This document shows positions 63,607 to 64,000 of a DNA stretch of 64,000 nt, in pieces. The DNA is taken from NCBI GenBank assembly GCA_902363665.1, contig CABJAW010000007.1, positions 157,168 through 221,167 on the forward strand, in the 5' to 3' direction. A program made the translations under genes and the position numbers. Every line of letters begins with the position of its first letter. The first letter of the stretch is position 1. The DNA comes from Lachnospiraceae bacterium. GTDB lineage: Bacteria > Bacillota > Clostridia > Lachnospirales > Lachnospiraceae. The notes beneath the pieces are model-generated. The model saw only the letters and a program-made list of their open reading frames with translations. It was not told where the DNA came from and searched no databases.

Positions 63607-64000
63607 ATGGGACAGATTAAAGTTGAAAAAAATGTAAACGGCATCGAAGGGCTTTGTGTCATCGAACCGGCCGTTCATGGCGATGCACGTGGCTATTTTA
63701 TGGAAACCTATAATGAAAGGGATATGAAAGAGGCGGGCATTGATGTTCGCTTTGTGCAGGACAATCAGTCCATGTCGACGAAAGGTGTGCTGCGCGGTCT
63801 GCATTTTCAGAAGCAGTATCCGCAGTGCAAGCTGGTTCGCGCCGTGCGTGGCACAGTATTTGATGTGGCTGTTGACCTCCGGGCAAACTCAGAAACCTAC
63901 GGAAAGTGGTACGGAGTGATTCTGTCTGCAGAAAATAAAAAGCAGTTCCTTATTCCGGAAGGCTTCGCGCATGGTTTTCTGGTTCTGAGCGATGAAGCAG
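63607..64000 (+). CDS. rfbC: dTDP-4-dehydrorhamnose 3,5-epimerase (3' end outside the window)
   Basis: The first 131 codons of RmlC, a cupin enzyme that epimerises the 4-keto sugar. Visible marks are HGDARGYFMETYNE, FVQDNQSMSTKGVLRGLHFQ with the active-site histidine, FDVAVDLRANSETYGKW and FLIPEGFAHGFLVLSDEA. The start at 63607 follows GCAGGAGAT. The window ends inside the gene; the full protein should be about 185-190 residues. Confidence 0.95.
   Translation, partial: MGQIKVEKNVNGIEGLCVIEPAVHGDARGYFMETYNERDMKEAGIDVRFVQDNQSMSTKGVLRGLHFQKQYPQCKLVRAVRGTVFDVAVDLRANSETYGKWYGVILSAENKKQFLIPEGFAHGFLVLSDEA

Overview
The window looks like chromosomal DNA of a low-to-mid GC Firmicute of the class Clostridia, most likely a gut Lachnospiraceae relative. 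This is an inference from strong AGGAGG-type ribosome sites, TTGACA/TATAAT promoters, a paired glgC/glgD, a CUT1 sugar importer next to GH43/GH3 glycosidases, a cobalamin riboswitch, a Wzx/Wzy polysaccharide locus, and the codon style. No tRNA, rRNA or CRISPR array is visible.

Positions 1-13,900 are an eroded accessory region. It opens with a tyrosine recombinase gene whose middle is replaced by a piece of a GH42 beta-galactosidase. Next is a small gene split by an 88-bp palindromic insertion, then an intact AlkD-like repair protein and a GNAT acetyltransferase. A 142-bp MITE with 18-bp inverted ends and an 8-bp target duplication follows. A cas6 pseudogene sits between two copies of an 88-bp hairpin repeat. 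Then comes a five-gene helicase/nuclease-like cluster (4255-11767) that resembles AddAB at a distance. Its first gene has lost its ATP-binding half, its second keeps iron-sulfur cysteines but shows no nuclease motif, and its large second helicase has a degenerate Walker A and an in-frame TAG. A hipA-like remnant is cut by an IS607-type element with a broken tnpA, an intact tnpB and a recognisable right-end RNA.

Positions 13,900-31,600 are metabolic. A perfect promoter, a 14-bp inverted repeat and a cobalamin riboswitch precede a five-gene ABC importer of the nickel/peptide family, so cobalt or a corrinoid is a likely cargo. A CUT1 sugar importer follows, then GH43 and GH3 glycosidases, a two-component system on the minus strand, and a divergent solute-binding protein that may serve as its sensor. 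Both importers have a terminator hairpin directly after the binding-protein gene. Two more MITE copies lie here.

Positions 31,700-43,500 hold a second, tnpA-less tnpB element just upstream of a phosphoglucomutase, then a phosphoribosyltransferase-like gene with a cytosine-permease-family transporter. On the minus strand are a MATE exporter, an amidohydrolase and glgCD. Positions 43,500-64,000 form one long plus-strand envelope polysaccharide locus: glmS with a ~300-nt leader, a nucleotide-sugar 4,6-dehydratase, a NeuD-like acetyltransferase and an unusual three-domain sugar-transferase/epimerase/glycosyltransferase fusion. These are followed by glycosyltransferases, polymerase, flippase, a WbsX-like protein, UDP-GlcNAc 2-epimerase, a possible Cys-His-Asp protein, a VanZ-like protein, and rfbA-rfbB-rfbD-rfbC for dTDP-rhamnose; rfbC runs off the end. 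The stretch from about 50.6 to 60.7 kb is clearly more AT-rich than its flanks and looks like a transferred serotype-specific core.
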